From positions 62,001 through 126,000 of the forward strand of contig JANTUC010000008.1 of the NCBI GenBank assembly GCA_026873275.1: 64,000 bases of DNA. The letters are read 5' to 3'. This DNA is from Pseudopithomyces maydicus (taxonomy: Eukaryota > Ascomycota > Dothideomycetes > Pleosporales > Didymosphaeriaceae). The notes below the pieces were generated by a model, which was not told the DNA's origin, did not search any database, and saw only the letters and a program-made list of their open reading frames with translations. The translations under genes were made by a program, and so were the position numbers. Positions 43,968-56,183 of the stretch are shown here, one piece after another; the first letter of the stretch is position 1; every line of letters starts with the position of its first letter.

Positions 43968-45834
43968 CCTGCGTAGAGCCTGTCGAAATGGCTTCTGGTT
44001 CGATGGAGGCGTTCATCCTCCTTCTCGGTGTCATCTTGTCCGTGCCATTCGCATCCTTCCAATACACATTCGTCGGGGGCCATCCCTTGGTGCTCCTCGC
44101 TGGAAGGGTCTGCAGCGTCTTCTTCTTTTGCGCAGCAATGCGTGAAGCATTTCTTCTCGCAATCTTTCCAGTGGGTAACGTCTTGGTGTGCTATATCGTG
44201 GTTTACTCCACAATTGGTACTACACATACCTACTCCTGAGGTGTACCCATGGATAGGGCCCTGGGGCCACCATCCTGCTGCGTGTTTATGTTTGTAGTGG
44301 ACTTGGCAGGTGTCGTCGTAGCATCCCGTCCATCCTTTCCGAAGGTGGGTCTTTTCCCAGTTTTCTTGGCTGTGTTGATAGCACGTCGCCATCTGGCAGT
44401 CCTCTGGCCGGACATATCTGTGGGTAGGGTCTCCAGGTCGCTTCCGGATGTCCTCCCTGATCCTGTTGTGGGTTTTGCATTTTTCCCGATAACATTGATA
44501 CCATTCGATGTTTTTGTGGTGGATCTGGATCCGGATTTGGTCGTACGGGTCATTAACCGCCCCTTGGTGTCGGTCCGCGAGGGCTAACGTTTGTTCACAC
44601 GTGTTTCCACAGATCCGGACTCTCCTGTCGCAATCTCTGGCGTGATGCATCCCGCTTCCACATAACCAGCAAACGTCTCTTGACATCCGTTCCCAGATTT
44701 CTTTCTCCTGTAGGGTTTGGCGTTCCCTCCTCCGTGATGTCCCGTGGTTTGCTTCCGTGATCTCTCCGTCCTCCTTTGCGATGGAGGCCATGCGTACTCG
44801 TATCACCTGGGATCGTTTCCCTTCAATCTTGTTTTTTGCGGTGCAGTCGCGTACAAAGTGTCCTGGCTCTCCACATCCTAGGCAGACTTTCTCGTCATAC
44901 CGGCGCTGTCTTTCTTTATCCGACAGCCCGTCGTTTCGGTGGTTGCGTTTACCCTTTTTCCATGGTCGTTTCTCGTGGGCTTTGTCGGCCATAACGACGT
45001 CTCCGTCCCGATCCCTTTTGTCGGTGTTGCGGGCTTTCTTTGTGTTGGCCTTCTGGCCGAACACTGGTCTTCCTGACTCCTTCTTTTCTAGGTACCGCTC
45101 GTACAGCCGATTGTCAATTCGGACAGATAATTTGACGAGTTCTTCCAAGTCGTCTGGTTGGTCGTGGTGCGTTAGTTCGTCCTTGACTGATTCTTTCAGC
45201 CCATTGTAGTACGCGGCTTGGAGAGGGGCATCGTCCCAGTTTATCTTAGCCTGTAACTGCTTAAACTCGGACGAGTATTCGCTGGCGGACTTGGTTTGTT
45301 TGAGGCGTTGTATTTGTCGTTCGGCCTTTTTTTCCTCGTCGACTTCTCCGAACATGATTTCGATTTGTTCCTTAAACCCGTCCCAGGAGTCGAAGACCTT
45401 TTTCGTGGCGTCATCCCACTTATCGGGTTTGTCTTCGTAAGCCAGGTAATCATCGGTGAGGGGTCGAAGCCATTCGGCGGCTTTTCCCTTCATATGCATT
45501 CCGGCTGCTAAGACCTTGGCCTGGTCGGTGCCGAAGATCTCGCTGTTGTAGCGGCAGTACAGTTCCATGTTGGTGAGGAACGTCTTAAGTCCAGTCTTCC
45601 CCCGTCGTAGTATTCGGCTACCTTGAAGGGTACCTTTGCCGCAGGCCTTGCCTGGGCTTGGAGTAGTGCTTGCGCTTGTTCTTGCGCGGTGGCCATCAAG
45701 GCCGCCATTTGTGCACGGAGTTCCTGTATCTCTGTGGCTTGGGCTGCCAGCATCGCTGCTGGGCTCGTCGTGGGTCCGGAAGCGGTGCTTCCACCGGGAG
45801 CCCGTGAACCAGTAGAGCTTGCTGGGGTTGCCAT
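43886..45834 (-). CDS. gag: element B Gag with Cys/His-rich C-terminal array (frame break at 45599-45603)
   Basis: About 648 aa. It starts MATPASSTGSRAPGGSTASG with an Ala/Gln coiled-coil-like region (EIQELRAQMAALMATAQEQA). It then has the capsid-like Ty3 Gag part (KGKAAEWLRPL ... EYSSEFKQLQAKINW ... YNGLKESVKDEL). Two CCHC zinc knuckles follow (CLGCGEPGHFVRDC and CWLCGSGMHHARDC). The remaining 250 residues carry six C-x3/4-C-x2/3-H units spaced 21-33 residues apart, for example CYREKCKTH, CQMATCYQH, CYDDTCQVH, CEKKCFTH and CVLEGCEWH (about 44496-44044). The N-terminal frame (45834 to about 45603) and the main frame are offset by one base at a run of five C's on the plus strand. All flanking sequence is conserved-looking, so a missing base is likely. 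Confidence 0.88.
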
Positions 45835-45862
45835 ATCGACTCGAACCTTTGGGTAGTCAAAG

Positions 45863-46438
45863 TGTTACAAGGGGTTCCTACTTACCTGGTCCGTGTAAGG
45901 GCAGGCAGGCTTCTCAGGAGCCTTGCGGGTATTCAGTGGTCGAGTGACGGTTAGGCAACGGGTGGTGCGAATATCCCTATCTTGCTGGTGAGAGCAAGAC
46001 AACTATCTCCTGCGAAGGCTGACGATTCTTGGTTGTAAAGAAGAGCTTCGATTTAGCTATGAGCGAGTATGCGAAGATACATAAGGAGTTGAAAGTTGAC
46101 TACGAAGAATAGGAAATGTACAGAGATCCTCCTAGACTATATACCATTCTTCCCACTCCTCATAACCACTGTGATCCGACCCTACCAGGGTCTCATGTCG
46201 GATCACCTCTGATCCGCCAAGAACACGGTCTTGGTTCGGATCCTGGTCACGTGCCCTGTGTGATCCGACAGCCTCCCCCGTCTGTTTCGGATCATCATCA
46301 CGTGACTGCTGACCTAACCATCCTGGTGTCAGCGACAAGCTACCCCACCTGTCCTCTCGTCTCCCGCCAAGACTAACAATTACATATGTACCGTAATTCC
46401 CGGATGTCGTTCCGCTGTCTTCCTGCGTGATTGTAACA
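45863..46438 (-). repeat. element B 5' LTR (576 bp)
   Basis: Same as 39166-39741 as far as I can compare by eye. The segment just inside it (45835-45862) should hold the primer-binding site, but I could not match it to a tRNA 3' end. Confidence 0.95.
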
Positions 46439-46443
46439 TTAAA

Positions 46444-46725
46444 GCGGGCGGCCACTACTATATACTTATAAATATAAATTAACTCTATAACTTTATTATA
46501 TAAAGCTTATAAAGTTAAGCTCTATAGGCTCTATATTATAGAGCCTATAAAGTCTAGTTATATAACCTTTTTTATATATCTATATTATGCTCAGCGTCTA
46601 ACCTATAATTATAATTTAATAAGTTATTATAATAAGTATAATTACTACTTACGCTTCTCTCCTACTAGTTCTTATTACCTTTATTATAATTTTTATACTT
46701 TAGTTATAATATAGTAACTATAATA
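46444..46725 (-). repeat. element A left (3') LTR, inner part
   Basis: Continues the LTR cut at 39165: AGCGGGCGGCCACTACTATA here against AGCGGGCGGCTACTATTATA at about 53119 in the right LTR. 214 + 282 bp = 496 bp, the length of the right LTR. It ends TATAATA where the right copy has TATAACA (a C-to-T change). Confidence 0.9.
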
Positions 46726-46742
46726 CTATCTCCCTCTTTTAA
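46726..46742 (-). other. polypurine tract of element A
   Basis: On the minus strand CTTAAAAGAGGGAGATAG abuts the left LTR, very like the PPT of element B. This shows that A also runs on the minus strand. Confidence 0.65.
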
Positions 46743-49700
46743 GTCTTCGGCCTAAAAATTATCTAGAATATAAAATTCTACTATATTAGCGGGGTAGGCC
46801 CTATTATATTTAAAATAGTTATAGCCCTTTATACCTTCTTATAAGATTCTTAAGTAGTATACGCTTACTAATAAGATTTTTTATTATAGTTTTAACGCAA
46901 TACTATATTTTTATTATATTAGACTTAATCTTCCTTATATTATTTCTCCCTATAATATTCTAAAAAGATTAGTTTACGAGTCTTACCTTTATTTTAATAT
47001 TTATAGTTCTTATAACGTGAGCGGAGTCTTAATTTTAGATAGTATAACCCTATTAATATTTTTAGTCCTTAAGCTTACTATTTACAGTATAATCTATTAA
47101 TTATTTTTAAATTAAAATTTAAGCTAAACTTACCGCAGCTAAAAAGGAATAGAAGTATATTTTTAATAAATTAGTTATTACGCGACTTCGTATCTCCTAA
47201 TTAAAAAAATAGAAGGAATTTCTTAATAAATAAAAAGATAATTAATCTACTACTTTAGAGGCGGAGCTAGACTAAAAGGAAATAGAATTATAGATTATAA
47301 GTTAATAGAATAGTCTAGAAGAGGAATTATTAGAAGTTATTCTAGGTAATATTTACACCTCTATTAGTATTAATAATCTTTACAGGTTTCCACTAAGTAA
47401 TTTAATTTTAGGCCTAATATTACTAAGCTTCTTTTATGTAATTAGTTTAATTAAAACTCCTCTAATAACTTAGAGTAGTTAAGGTTCTCTTCTAGCTCCT
47501 ATATATTATTTTAATAATTCTCCTTCTTATCCTTACCCTTCTATACTACCTTATAGTAGTCTTTTCTATTTATAAATCTATAATTTATAATCCTTACTAC
47601 TTCCTATTCTTTTTATTAATTGCTATAGGTTTCTACTTTATAAACCGCTAGTTATACGTCTTAGGGTACTTTTTCTAATAATACTACGTAAAATACTAAG
47701 TGAATTTTTATATTACTTAGTAGCTGTAATTTAAAGGTAACTAGAGTAATTTATTTTATAATTTTATATAGTCTAATCTTTAAGTAATCTAATTTATTTA
47801 AGGGTCTTTTACTAATAATATTTTTTTATAATAGCTAGACTTTCTCCCCTTCTTTAGCGCTAGCGGAGTTTTATATTTCTAATTATAATATTTCCCTATT
47901 CTAGTATGCAGGAAAACTGCATTTTATTATAACTAATTATAATTTTCCCTAATTTCTTTTGCCTATACTTCACTATCTAAACTTTAAAACTTTATTACTT
48001 TAGGGGCTTAGTAAGCCGTTAAGTTAAACTTATAGTTTATAAAAAATAGTGTTACTTCTATTACACTATATTATAAACTATTATACGCTAACTAGGCTAT
48101 TAGTAATAAGTCTACTTAGTTATTTTATTAATAATTTAGGTAATACTAGAAATATTATTCTATTATTTAATTTATTTATTTAGTTTATCTATCTGTCTGT
48201 GGATAGTATACCATAGATATATTATATTTAATACTTATTAGGCTTATTATAATTTACTATAACTTTAAGGTAAACTTAATATTTCTATTAGTAATAATCT
48301 TATCTGGTATCCTATATTGGGCTACTACTATAGATAAGAACTAAAATATTATATACTCCGCTTTATTAATTTCTTTATATAATATAAAGTAACTATACTT
48401 AGTAGTCTTATTAATAATAACTATTATTCTATTATACTTAATTTTATTTTCTGGGTCTCAAGATTTCGGCAGTTATATAATAAAATTTATAGTAACTATA
48501 CTTTATAGCTATTCTAGAACTTCTACTAGCTGTAGCTATCTATAAAACGTATAATATTCTAGTTTATTTCTATAATAATCGGTATAGTCTTATAAAACCT
48601 TAATAATTACCTATTTTGCTTATAGGAAGTAGTATTCTTATATAAGTCTTTTTAAAATTTATTTAATACCTTAGTGGCTGTAAGCCGGCGATTTATAGAA
48701 TTTTTATATAAATTTTTATTAAATTTTTGCTGGGACAAAAATTTATTCAAAAATCTTATATATTTTATCCTTATAGGTGGATCTATTAGGCAGGTAATTA
48801 ATACTTTTATTATTTACCGCCGTTTCCTTCTAAATCTATTCTATTTATTTATTAGGTCCTAACTCTAGGGTTGCTATAAGTTTTGGTGTATTATAAATTA
48901 TTATATTATTTATATTAAATTATAATAGTATTTTAGAGACTATAGCCTTCTCTTATAAGTCTAGTCTCCAGCTTAATGTATCAGCTTATAAATTTTTTAT
49001 TCCTTAGATATAGATAATCTTAAAATTAAATATTAATAATTACTAAGCCTATCTTATTTACTTTAGGCTTAAAGTCTAGTTCTTTATAAATTTTATAAGG
49101 TTCTTATAATCTAAAAACACTAATATTTAGAATTTTACGCCTTATAGATAGGTTTACTAAACCTTAAAGGTATCTACTATTATTAGTAGTTCCTTATTAT
49201 AGATAGAATAGTTAAGCTCTATAAATATTATTTTTTAAAAATAGTATTCTATAAAATATCTCGCGTTATCCTTTAAATCTTATTATATAAGGCACGCGCC
49301 TACCGCATAGTCTAATATATTAGTTTTTAGAAATATAGGCCTTATTAGATTAAAGGTCTATAATATAGGGAATTTTAAAAATTCCTTCTTAAACTTTTAT
49401 ATTACTTTTTAGTATTCCTTTATTTATTTAAAAGGGATATCTTTCTTAGTAAAATTTATAAGTAGTTAGGTTATTTCTAATTATTAGGGTATAAACTTCT
49501 AGTAATAGTTATAGAATCCTATAAAGGATTAAACATTTAATAGTTTCTTTAACTAGCCTTAATCCTAAATCTTTTATACCTTAGTAGGTTTAATGTTAAG
49601 TTTCCCTAGTTTAATTATAAACCCTAAATAAGTTATTTTTTTTACGTAGAATTTACATTTTTTTAATTTAAAATAGAGTTTTACTTTTTTAATCCTTTAA

Positions 49701-52700
49701 AGCACTTCTTATATATACTTTAAATAATTTTCCTCTTTACTAGAGTAGATAATAATATTATTTAAGTATATTATAATATACTCTTCTAAGTATTCTCTTA
49801 GCACAGTATTAATTTATTATTAAAAGACTACTAGCGCATTAAATAATCTAAAAGGTATAATAAAGTATTTAAAAAATCTAAACTTAATTTTAAAAGCTAT
49901 TTTTTATTTTTCGTCTTCCTTTATCCTAATCTAGTAGTATATATTCTTTATATTTAACTTAGTAAAGATCTTAGCTAACTTTAGCTTATTCTATAGTTTA
50001 TTAATTCTAGATAGAGGGTATTAATTCTTAATAATTATATTATTTATTTTCTAAAAATCTACGCAGAAATAGGGTTTAGGGTTATCCTTTTTATTAATAA
50101 AGGTTACTTTATATACCACTAATAAATAAGAAGACTAGATATATTTCCTTTCTAAGTTTATTTTAATATATTTTTTAATAATATCCCCCTCTGCTTCTAT
50201 TATCTTATAGACTTTATTTTAGATTAATTATTTTTCTAGTTTAAGGTTAATTTTGCAATTCTATTCTATGTATTTAGATAGATATCCTTTTAATTTATAG
50301 AATATTTCTTTGTATTTGCGATAGTCCTTAAGGACTTATTATTTATTTTTAGTAGACACAGCTAATCTCCTTAAGTACTTAACTATTTTAGTGTTTTACT
50401 AGATAATTAGATTAACCTAATTTAACTATAGTATTCTTAGAATTATTTTTTATTAGTCGTTAATTGCTGCTAAGTCTATTATTAGATTATTAATAATTAA
50501 CCTATCTATAGTAAAGGTTTCTAGTTTTATCTTAAAGTGTATTTATTCCGTGAACGGGAGTCCCTTTATATTATATAAAGTCTATTTTTCTACTTTATTT
50601 ATATACGGGAGCTTTTACTGCTCTATAAACTTCTTTAAAATAAAATTTCTAGTTACTTTACTATTAATTATTACTCTAATAGGTTGCCTATAGTATCTTA
50701 CTTAAATTATTATATATAGTTTTTATATCCCTTTAAAGGCTTCCTTCCCTTTAAGCTAGTGTTTTGTCTAGATTTTCTTATTTATATATTTTAAATACTT
50801 ATTTTCTAGATACTTATACTATTACTATCCTATAATATATTCTATTAATAGTAGTAGGCCTAATTCTATAATAAGATATCTACTATACTTCTTAAATAAA
50901 TACTAATTATAAACGTCTTCCTAAAGGATTATATCTATATATAAGTTCTTAGCTACCTATACTAAGTATATTTAATATTTTTTCTTAAGTCCTTAGTGCA
51001 TTAAGCATTCTAGCGCGATATATAATACTTATACTAATTTATAATATATAGGATAAGTTAGGGATATATAAAGATTATTACTCTAGACCTTCTAAGTTTC
51101 CTTAATTTCTTATTTATTAGAGATTAGTATCTAATATTTTACTAAAATCTTAAGTATATACACTTTATCCACCTATTTAATCTCGTATACTACCTATTTC
51201 TATTCTATAAGGTCAGGCATTTTATTAACTAAAACTATATTTTATTCTACCTATCTTATAAAATAGGTAAACTTTATATTCTATAGATACTTTACCTTTT
51301 AATCTTTATATATCTTATAGATGGATTTTGATAGTAATTCCTTTTTATAAAATCTCTATTACTTAACTTCTTCTTTAGTTTCCTGGAGGTATACCAGTTA
51401 AGTAATTTCTTAAATTAGTCCTTTAAGTTAAAGAAACTCAGTTTTCCTAAACCTTATATTCTTTATAGGTAATAACAGTTTTTCCTATACTAGTAATAAG
51501 GAAAAAGATTCCTCGTTCCTAAATATAGATTAAAAGGGCGTTTTTATAGATTTATTAAATTTACTTTCTAGCTCCTCTTTTAAGTCACTTTTTAATTTTT
51601 CCTCTAAATTACTTATTAGTGCCTTAGGGGCTTTTAGAATTTATATATTTTATTCTTTTATTAATTATTAAAGTATTCTTTCCTTTATAGTAACCAGCTT
51701 CTCCCTAGGCCAATATTTTATATTCTTTTTACTTTTTATATAGCTAGTATATATATTATTTAAGCACTTAACCTAATATAAAGCTTAATACTCTTTACTA
51801 CTAGCTAGTTTCTCCTTTTATTTATTAAATCTATTCTTAGTATCCTTTCTTAGACCTTTATTAGTAGAACCCTAGCTCCTACTTAAGTAATTCTTAGCTA
51901 TATAGCCTTTCTCGCTGCAGTTAAAATAAATATTTTTTTATACTACTTATCTTTCTTAGTATTCTTCTTCTATAGTTTCTTACCTTCTTTATTAGTATCT
52001 AATATTATAAAATCTCTATAATTATAATTCTTCTTAGTATAGCTATTTGCTCTATACCTATTCCCTCTTTTATTATTTTATTTCTAAAGGAATAATTTAT
52101 TATTAATCTAGACTACTTATTTAATTAGGGCTAATAGAGTTATTAGCTTCTCTATTTTAATTATTTTATATTAGATATCTAACTTAAATCCTTTATAAAA
52201 CTTAATTATTAGACCTTATTCCCCTTAATCCTAGACCTTATTAGCTAACTGTTTAAACGCTAATATATAAGCTACTATAAATTTAATTTATTATAGCTTT
52301 AGTAGCTTTCGTTCCGCTATATATTCCATATTAATATTATTAAATGTCCTCCTAAGTTTCTATATAAAGTAGTTATAATTGCTAAAAATTAATATAATTT
52401 TAGTTTTTTGGTTATCTATATTATTATTTTAATAGTTTATTAGGTAGCTATTAAATTAATCTATTACTTTTCTAATAAAATAAGTAGCAATATAAGCGAC
52501 CTTTAATTTATTATTTTCTAAGTAGCCTTAATTAAGATTAGTATATAAGGTTATACTAGCTAGGAATCCCCTTAACTTACTTTTAGTTCTATTAAACTTC
52601 TTAGACTTAGCTAGCTTTAATAGTTAATTAACTATTTAAAATTCTATTTTTTTAATTTATTTTTTAAAATATTATTAATTCCTTCTTCCTTTTCTACTAA

Positions 52701-52907
52701 CAGCGCCTTAACTTATTTATATAATTATTTATATACTTCCTTTTACGTATTCTTTTCCTTATTTAAAAATATAATATATTCTTTTATCTAGATCTAATCT
52801 ATAGAGTCTAATAAACTAGATATAATAGGCGCTAGAGTAGTTAGGGCTATTATTAATTATAACTTAGTATATACTAGTGGTGTATCCTCAGAATATAATT
52901 ATTAAGA
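46726..52907 (-). pseudogene. element A internal region, gag-pol destroyed by RIP
   Basis: 6.2 kb, extremely AT-rich and full of TA. Relics are still readable on the minus strand. A zinc-knuckle relic YFNCSEKGYIAKNY lies at about 51885-51930 (three of the four metal ligands of a CCHC changed to Tyr by C-to-T/G-to-A). An RT relic YLNNIIIYS stands for YLDD..YS at about 49742-49771 (Asp to Asn). An integrase relic of the HPQTDGQTE box has stop codons in place of Gln at about 48173-48212. The order gag, RT, integrase from right to left is that of Ty3/gypsy. Confidence 0.85.
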
Positions 52908-53403
52908 TATTACAGAGTACACTCTATAGTCCTATAGACCTAGAGTATACGCATTAGGGTATAGTAAGTTAGAAGGAGCAGACGGATAGATATAAGTTAT
53001 ATAAATTAAATATTAATTAATATAATAAGGTTATTATTACTAAATATTTAATAGTAATCTTTACTATAGAAGTAAGGGACAGTAGAATTAAATTAAAAAT
53101 TAATAATAAGGACTATCTAAAGCGGGCGGCTACTATTATATACTTATAAGTATAAACTAACTCTATAGCTCTATTATATAAAGCTTATAGAGTTAAACTT
53201 TATAGGCTCTATATTATAGAGTCTATAGAGCCTAATTATATAACCTTTTTTATATATCTATATTATATTCAGCGTCTGACCTATAATTATAATTTAGTAA
53301 ATTATTATAATAAGCGTAATCGCTACTTACGCTTCCCTCCTACTAGTCCTTATCACCTTTATTATAATTCCTATACTTCGGTTGCGGCGTAGCAGTTATA
53401 ACA
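52908..53403 (-). repeat. element A right (5') LTR (496 bp)
   Basis: Begins TATTACAGAG (RIP-changed from TGTCACGGGG of the left copy) and ends TTATAACA, followed by the target duplication GCGAA at 53404-53408. Its 3' end (TTCGGTTGCGGCGTAGCAG) has kept more G/C than the left copy's. Confidence 0.9.
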
Positions 53404-53440
53404 GCGAAGTGTTAAGCGGGCTTACACTGCTGGCTCTGTT

Positions 53441-53913
53441 AGGTTCGAAAATTAGGGAATCTCTTAGCGCCTAACTTAATTTAATTTATTTTATTTTTTA
53501 ATATAAATATATATTTAACCTTCTATATTATTATTAAATACTAATATTTTTAAATTATTTTAAAAAATTTAAATTTATTATAGTAAAAAGAGTTTAAATT
53601 AAAATTATTATTATTTTTTAATATAGGATAGTAATATTAATTTTTTTAATTTATTTAAATATTACTTATATAGACTATCTTAAATTATATTTAAATGAAT
53701 TAAAAGCTAATTAAAAAATTAATATTATTACTTTATATTAAAAATTATTATTAACTTATAAATCCTTTTTATTATAGTAAATTCAAATTTTTTAAAATAA
53801 TTTAAAAATATTAATATTTAATAATAATATAAGAGGTTAAAAATGTATTTATATAAAAAATAAATTAAATTAAATTAGGTTTAGCGCTAAGAGACTCCTT
53901 AATTTTCGAACCT
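53441..53913. mobile_element. 473-bp foldback (long inverted repeat) element
   Basis: Begins AGGTTCGAAAATTAGGGAAT and ends ATTAAGG-type complement TTAATTTTCGAACCT. The left arm matches the reverse complement of the right arm over at least 150 bp (CTCTTAGCGCC/TAA; TTATTATTAAATA-TAATAT; AATTATTTTAAAAAATTT), and the match continues weakly to the centre. The whole element could fold into one hairpin. It is very AT-rich with no ORF. Flanks TGTTA and TGATA could be an imperfect target duplication. It lies 37 bp beyond element A. Confidence 0.75.
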
Positions 53914-54409
53914 GATAGCTGCGCCATATTTACAATCTTACCGCAAGGCGATTCTCATCTCCAGAAAAGATACTCACCGACATTATAGAGCTACAAGAAA
54001 TGCGAGAAAGCTTTTGATTGCATGGTTAGAGCAGGCTGGTATTTTATTGATCCAATCGTGATTATGCGAATTTCTCGTTGTATTATTGTAAGTTGCTCCG
54101 CCTCCTCAGCTGTGCCTCACCATCGCATTTTGCCCTTTGGGACATCCGCCCTTTTTACGCCTCAGCCTTTGATCCGCGTAAGGTTAGGGCAAGTCAGTTT
54201 GCAATCTTAGATATTCCGCGTTATAAAGATCGTATTCCTGCTTGACCTGTCGTCTTGAATATCGCAATTGCCACCCAAAATTATTAGAAGCATCTGGCGG
54301 GTTCATTGGCCATCATCATTCAATTCGCATCCTCCCCGAATCGCACAGGAATATAAGATACTGGCAACACTATCACAGCCATAACAATAACGAAGACATT
54401 ATTGCTCCA
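53914..54409. other. intergenic, promoter region of the ankyrin gene
   Basis: Normal base composition resumes here. The frame of the ankyrin gene is open back to 54242 but has no earlier ATG. Confidence 0.5.
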
Positions 54410-55351
54410 ATGGCGGAATCCACCATCGAAGACCGGAAAGATCATGTACCGAACTATGTATCGGACTACATATCGTCCAGGAATGAAAATGACGTGCTCA
54501 TAGGCGATGATTTGGCGCATCCAATCATGGAAGCCAGCTCGTCTGGCAACTCCGCGGCCTTACAGGACATGTTGTCACAACAAAAGTGGATCGATGTACT
54601 GCTCCAAAGACCTGTCACTATATTTAGTGTCTCAGATACCGACCAGGATCAATCTCATCCGCGCAGGGTGATGGCAGTGCCAACATCGAACCTGAGACGA
54701 GCCCTGGAAGCCTCTTATCTTAATAACCAGCCAGCTACCGCATCCATCCTGATCGAATACTACATAGATCGAGGTTACCCTGCCTGTGGTCTTGTAGATA
54801 GACCTACACTCGAGGGAATCATTCGACATGGATACGCCTCTCTCTTGTACCCGATCGCAGCCAAGTGGCCCGAAGTTGTTGAATTCGACATTGGACACGG
54901 TAGATTGCCTCTTCATACTGCTGTAATATACAAACAACCGGAGGTTGTCCGTGTGCTTCTGGAGCTTGGAGCCGACCCTCTAAGGCGATCAAAGTTATAC
55001 AAGTCGTCCATACTATCCTCTGCCGTAATGTACCCTGACCTATCGATGATGAAGATGCTGGTTGAACATGGAGTTCCTGTCGAACCCACGAGGGCATTGC
55101 ATACCGCTGCATATCATGGTCTACTCGATCAAATGCGCTATTTGATTGAGAACGGTACGGATGTAAACAGATATATTGGACCTGATGGTCTGACGCCTCT
55201 GCTTTGTGCAGCATCTCGGGGGAAGGTTGATGCTATGAAGTTACTGGAGGAGAATGGGGCACGTTTGGACTTGAAGGATCCAAATATGAAAACACCTTAT
55301 GAGCTACTGGAGGAGTATAAGGCTGCCCATGATTCATCTCAAGATGCATAG
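54410..55351 (+). CDS. ankyrin-repeat protein
   Basis: Single exon, 313 aa, starting MAESTIEDRKDHVPNYVSDY with context CCAATGG. At least four ankyrin-like repeats in the second half: GRLPLHTAVIYKQPEVVRVL LELGADP, then MMKMLVEHGVPVEP, ALHTAAYHGLLDQMRYLIEN and GLTPLLCAASRGKVDAMKLL. It has no other domain or signal peptide, so it is probably an intracellular protein-binding module of unknown partner. Such stand-alone ankyrin genes are common in accessory regions of filamentous fungi. It is the first intact gene beyond the transposon nest. Confidence 0.83.
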   Translation: MAESTIEDRKDHVPNYVSDYISSRNENDVLIGDDLAHPIMEASSSGNSAALQDMLSQQKWIDVLLQRPVTIFSVSDTDQDQSHPRRVMAVPTSNLRRALEASYLNNQPATASILIEYYIDRGYPACGLVDRPTLEGIIRHGYASLLYPIAAKWPEVVEFDIGHGRLPLHTAVIYKQPEVVRVLLELGADPLRRSKLYKSSILSSAVMYPDLSMMKMLVEHGVPVEPTRALHTAAYHGLLDQMRYLIENGTDVNRYIGPDGLTPLLCAASRGKVDAMKLLEENGARLDLKDPNMKTPYELLEEYKAAHDSSQDA

Positions 55352-56183
55352 GCGATGACACGCAATTAGAATAGACGAAAATTGCCAGAAGGAAAGATAC
55401 ATCAATATTTGCCGGATAACTGGTTGAATGGGTGAGATTTGATAAAGCCTGGTACTATTCGGGTTACAGCTAGCCATCGAGGCTAAGAGCTGACGAACTT
55501 GGTCCTAAGATAATTCATCCATGTCGTAATCCACTTATATCACCCATACTGAGTCTTTTCTACCTTGACCTTTGCCTACAATCTAATGGAAATTCCGTGA
55601 TTTGACGGATCGTCAGAGTCCAAGAAAATCCTACCATTCCAAACAGCCCATACTCATAAGTCGTAATATCTTTAGCATTCATTGATTAATATTATGGAAC
55701 ATGAGTTTTTCCATCAGCAAGGAGGGACAAATCGTTGTTTTTGAGTAGGTGATAAGAAAAAGCTTTTACAGATCAATTTCCTGGGTACCAAGCTGGCGTG
55801 ATAGATAAAGAGGATCATTGCGTACGATGATCCTGAAGCAGAACCACAATTTAAAATAATAGAGCTAAGGCACAATGGAGTGGAATATTACGGGTAGTCT
55901 AGCAATATTTAAAGCTAGTATTAAAGGGATTAAGACTACACTCATCGTAAGAACACGTACGAGACAGATCATGGAGTTGTACCAAGCGGGGTCAACATAA
56001 AGTGCTAGTGTTGCGCTAATGAGACGCTAATGCAAAACCAGCATGCGAGCTGAGTCTAATGCGACGTACCAACGTCAACAGTGCTACGTTGAATTCACAA
56101 CAGTACGGCTATTACTCAATGTATGCAATCTCTCAATTTGGCTTCATAACCCTCCTTGATATCAGATCGAAGCGAACTTGGGC
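55352..56183. other. intergenic between convergent genes
   Basis: 3' flanks of the ankyrin gene (+) and P450 (-). No repeat or RNA gene recognised. Confidence 0.5.

Larger units (their letters stand above)
39166..46438 (-). mobile_element. element B: near-intact Ty3/gypsy chromovirus-type retrotransposon
   Basis: 7273 bp inserted in the left LTR of element A, with target duplication TTAAA (39161-39165 and 46439-46443). LTRs are 576 bp, 39166-39741 and 45863-46438; I see no difference between them. Genes on the minus strand: gag (45834-43886) and pol (43967-39435, overlapping gag in the -1 frame). An extra gene runs on the plus strand (39881-40471) between the pol domains and the 3' LTR. Identical LTRs, long ORFs and normal base composition point to a very recent insertion. 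The one visible defect is a single-base frame break in gag at a run of five C's (45599-45603, plus strand). Confidence 0.95.
38952..53403 (-). mobile_element. element A: RIP-degraded Ty3/gypsy retrotransposon, interrupted by element B
   Basis: Outer element of a nest. Flanked by GCGAA on both sides (38947-38951 and 53404-53408). Its two LTRs are each exactly 496 bp once the insertion of B is removed. The element alone is 7174 bp. Orientation is minus: a purine-rich PPT adjoins the left LTR, and remnants of gag, RT and integrase follow each other from right to left. No ORF longer than 62 codons remains internally. Confidence 0.9.

Noticed and set aside
45835..45862. tRNA primer-binding site of element B
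   Set aside because: No TGG start or match to a tRNA 3' end; GGTTCGAGTC resembles a T-loop in the wrong sense. Left unassigned.
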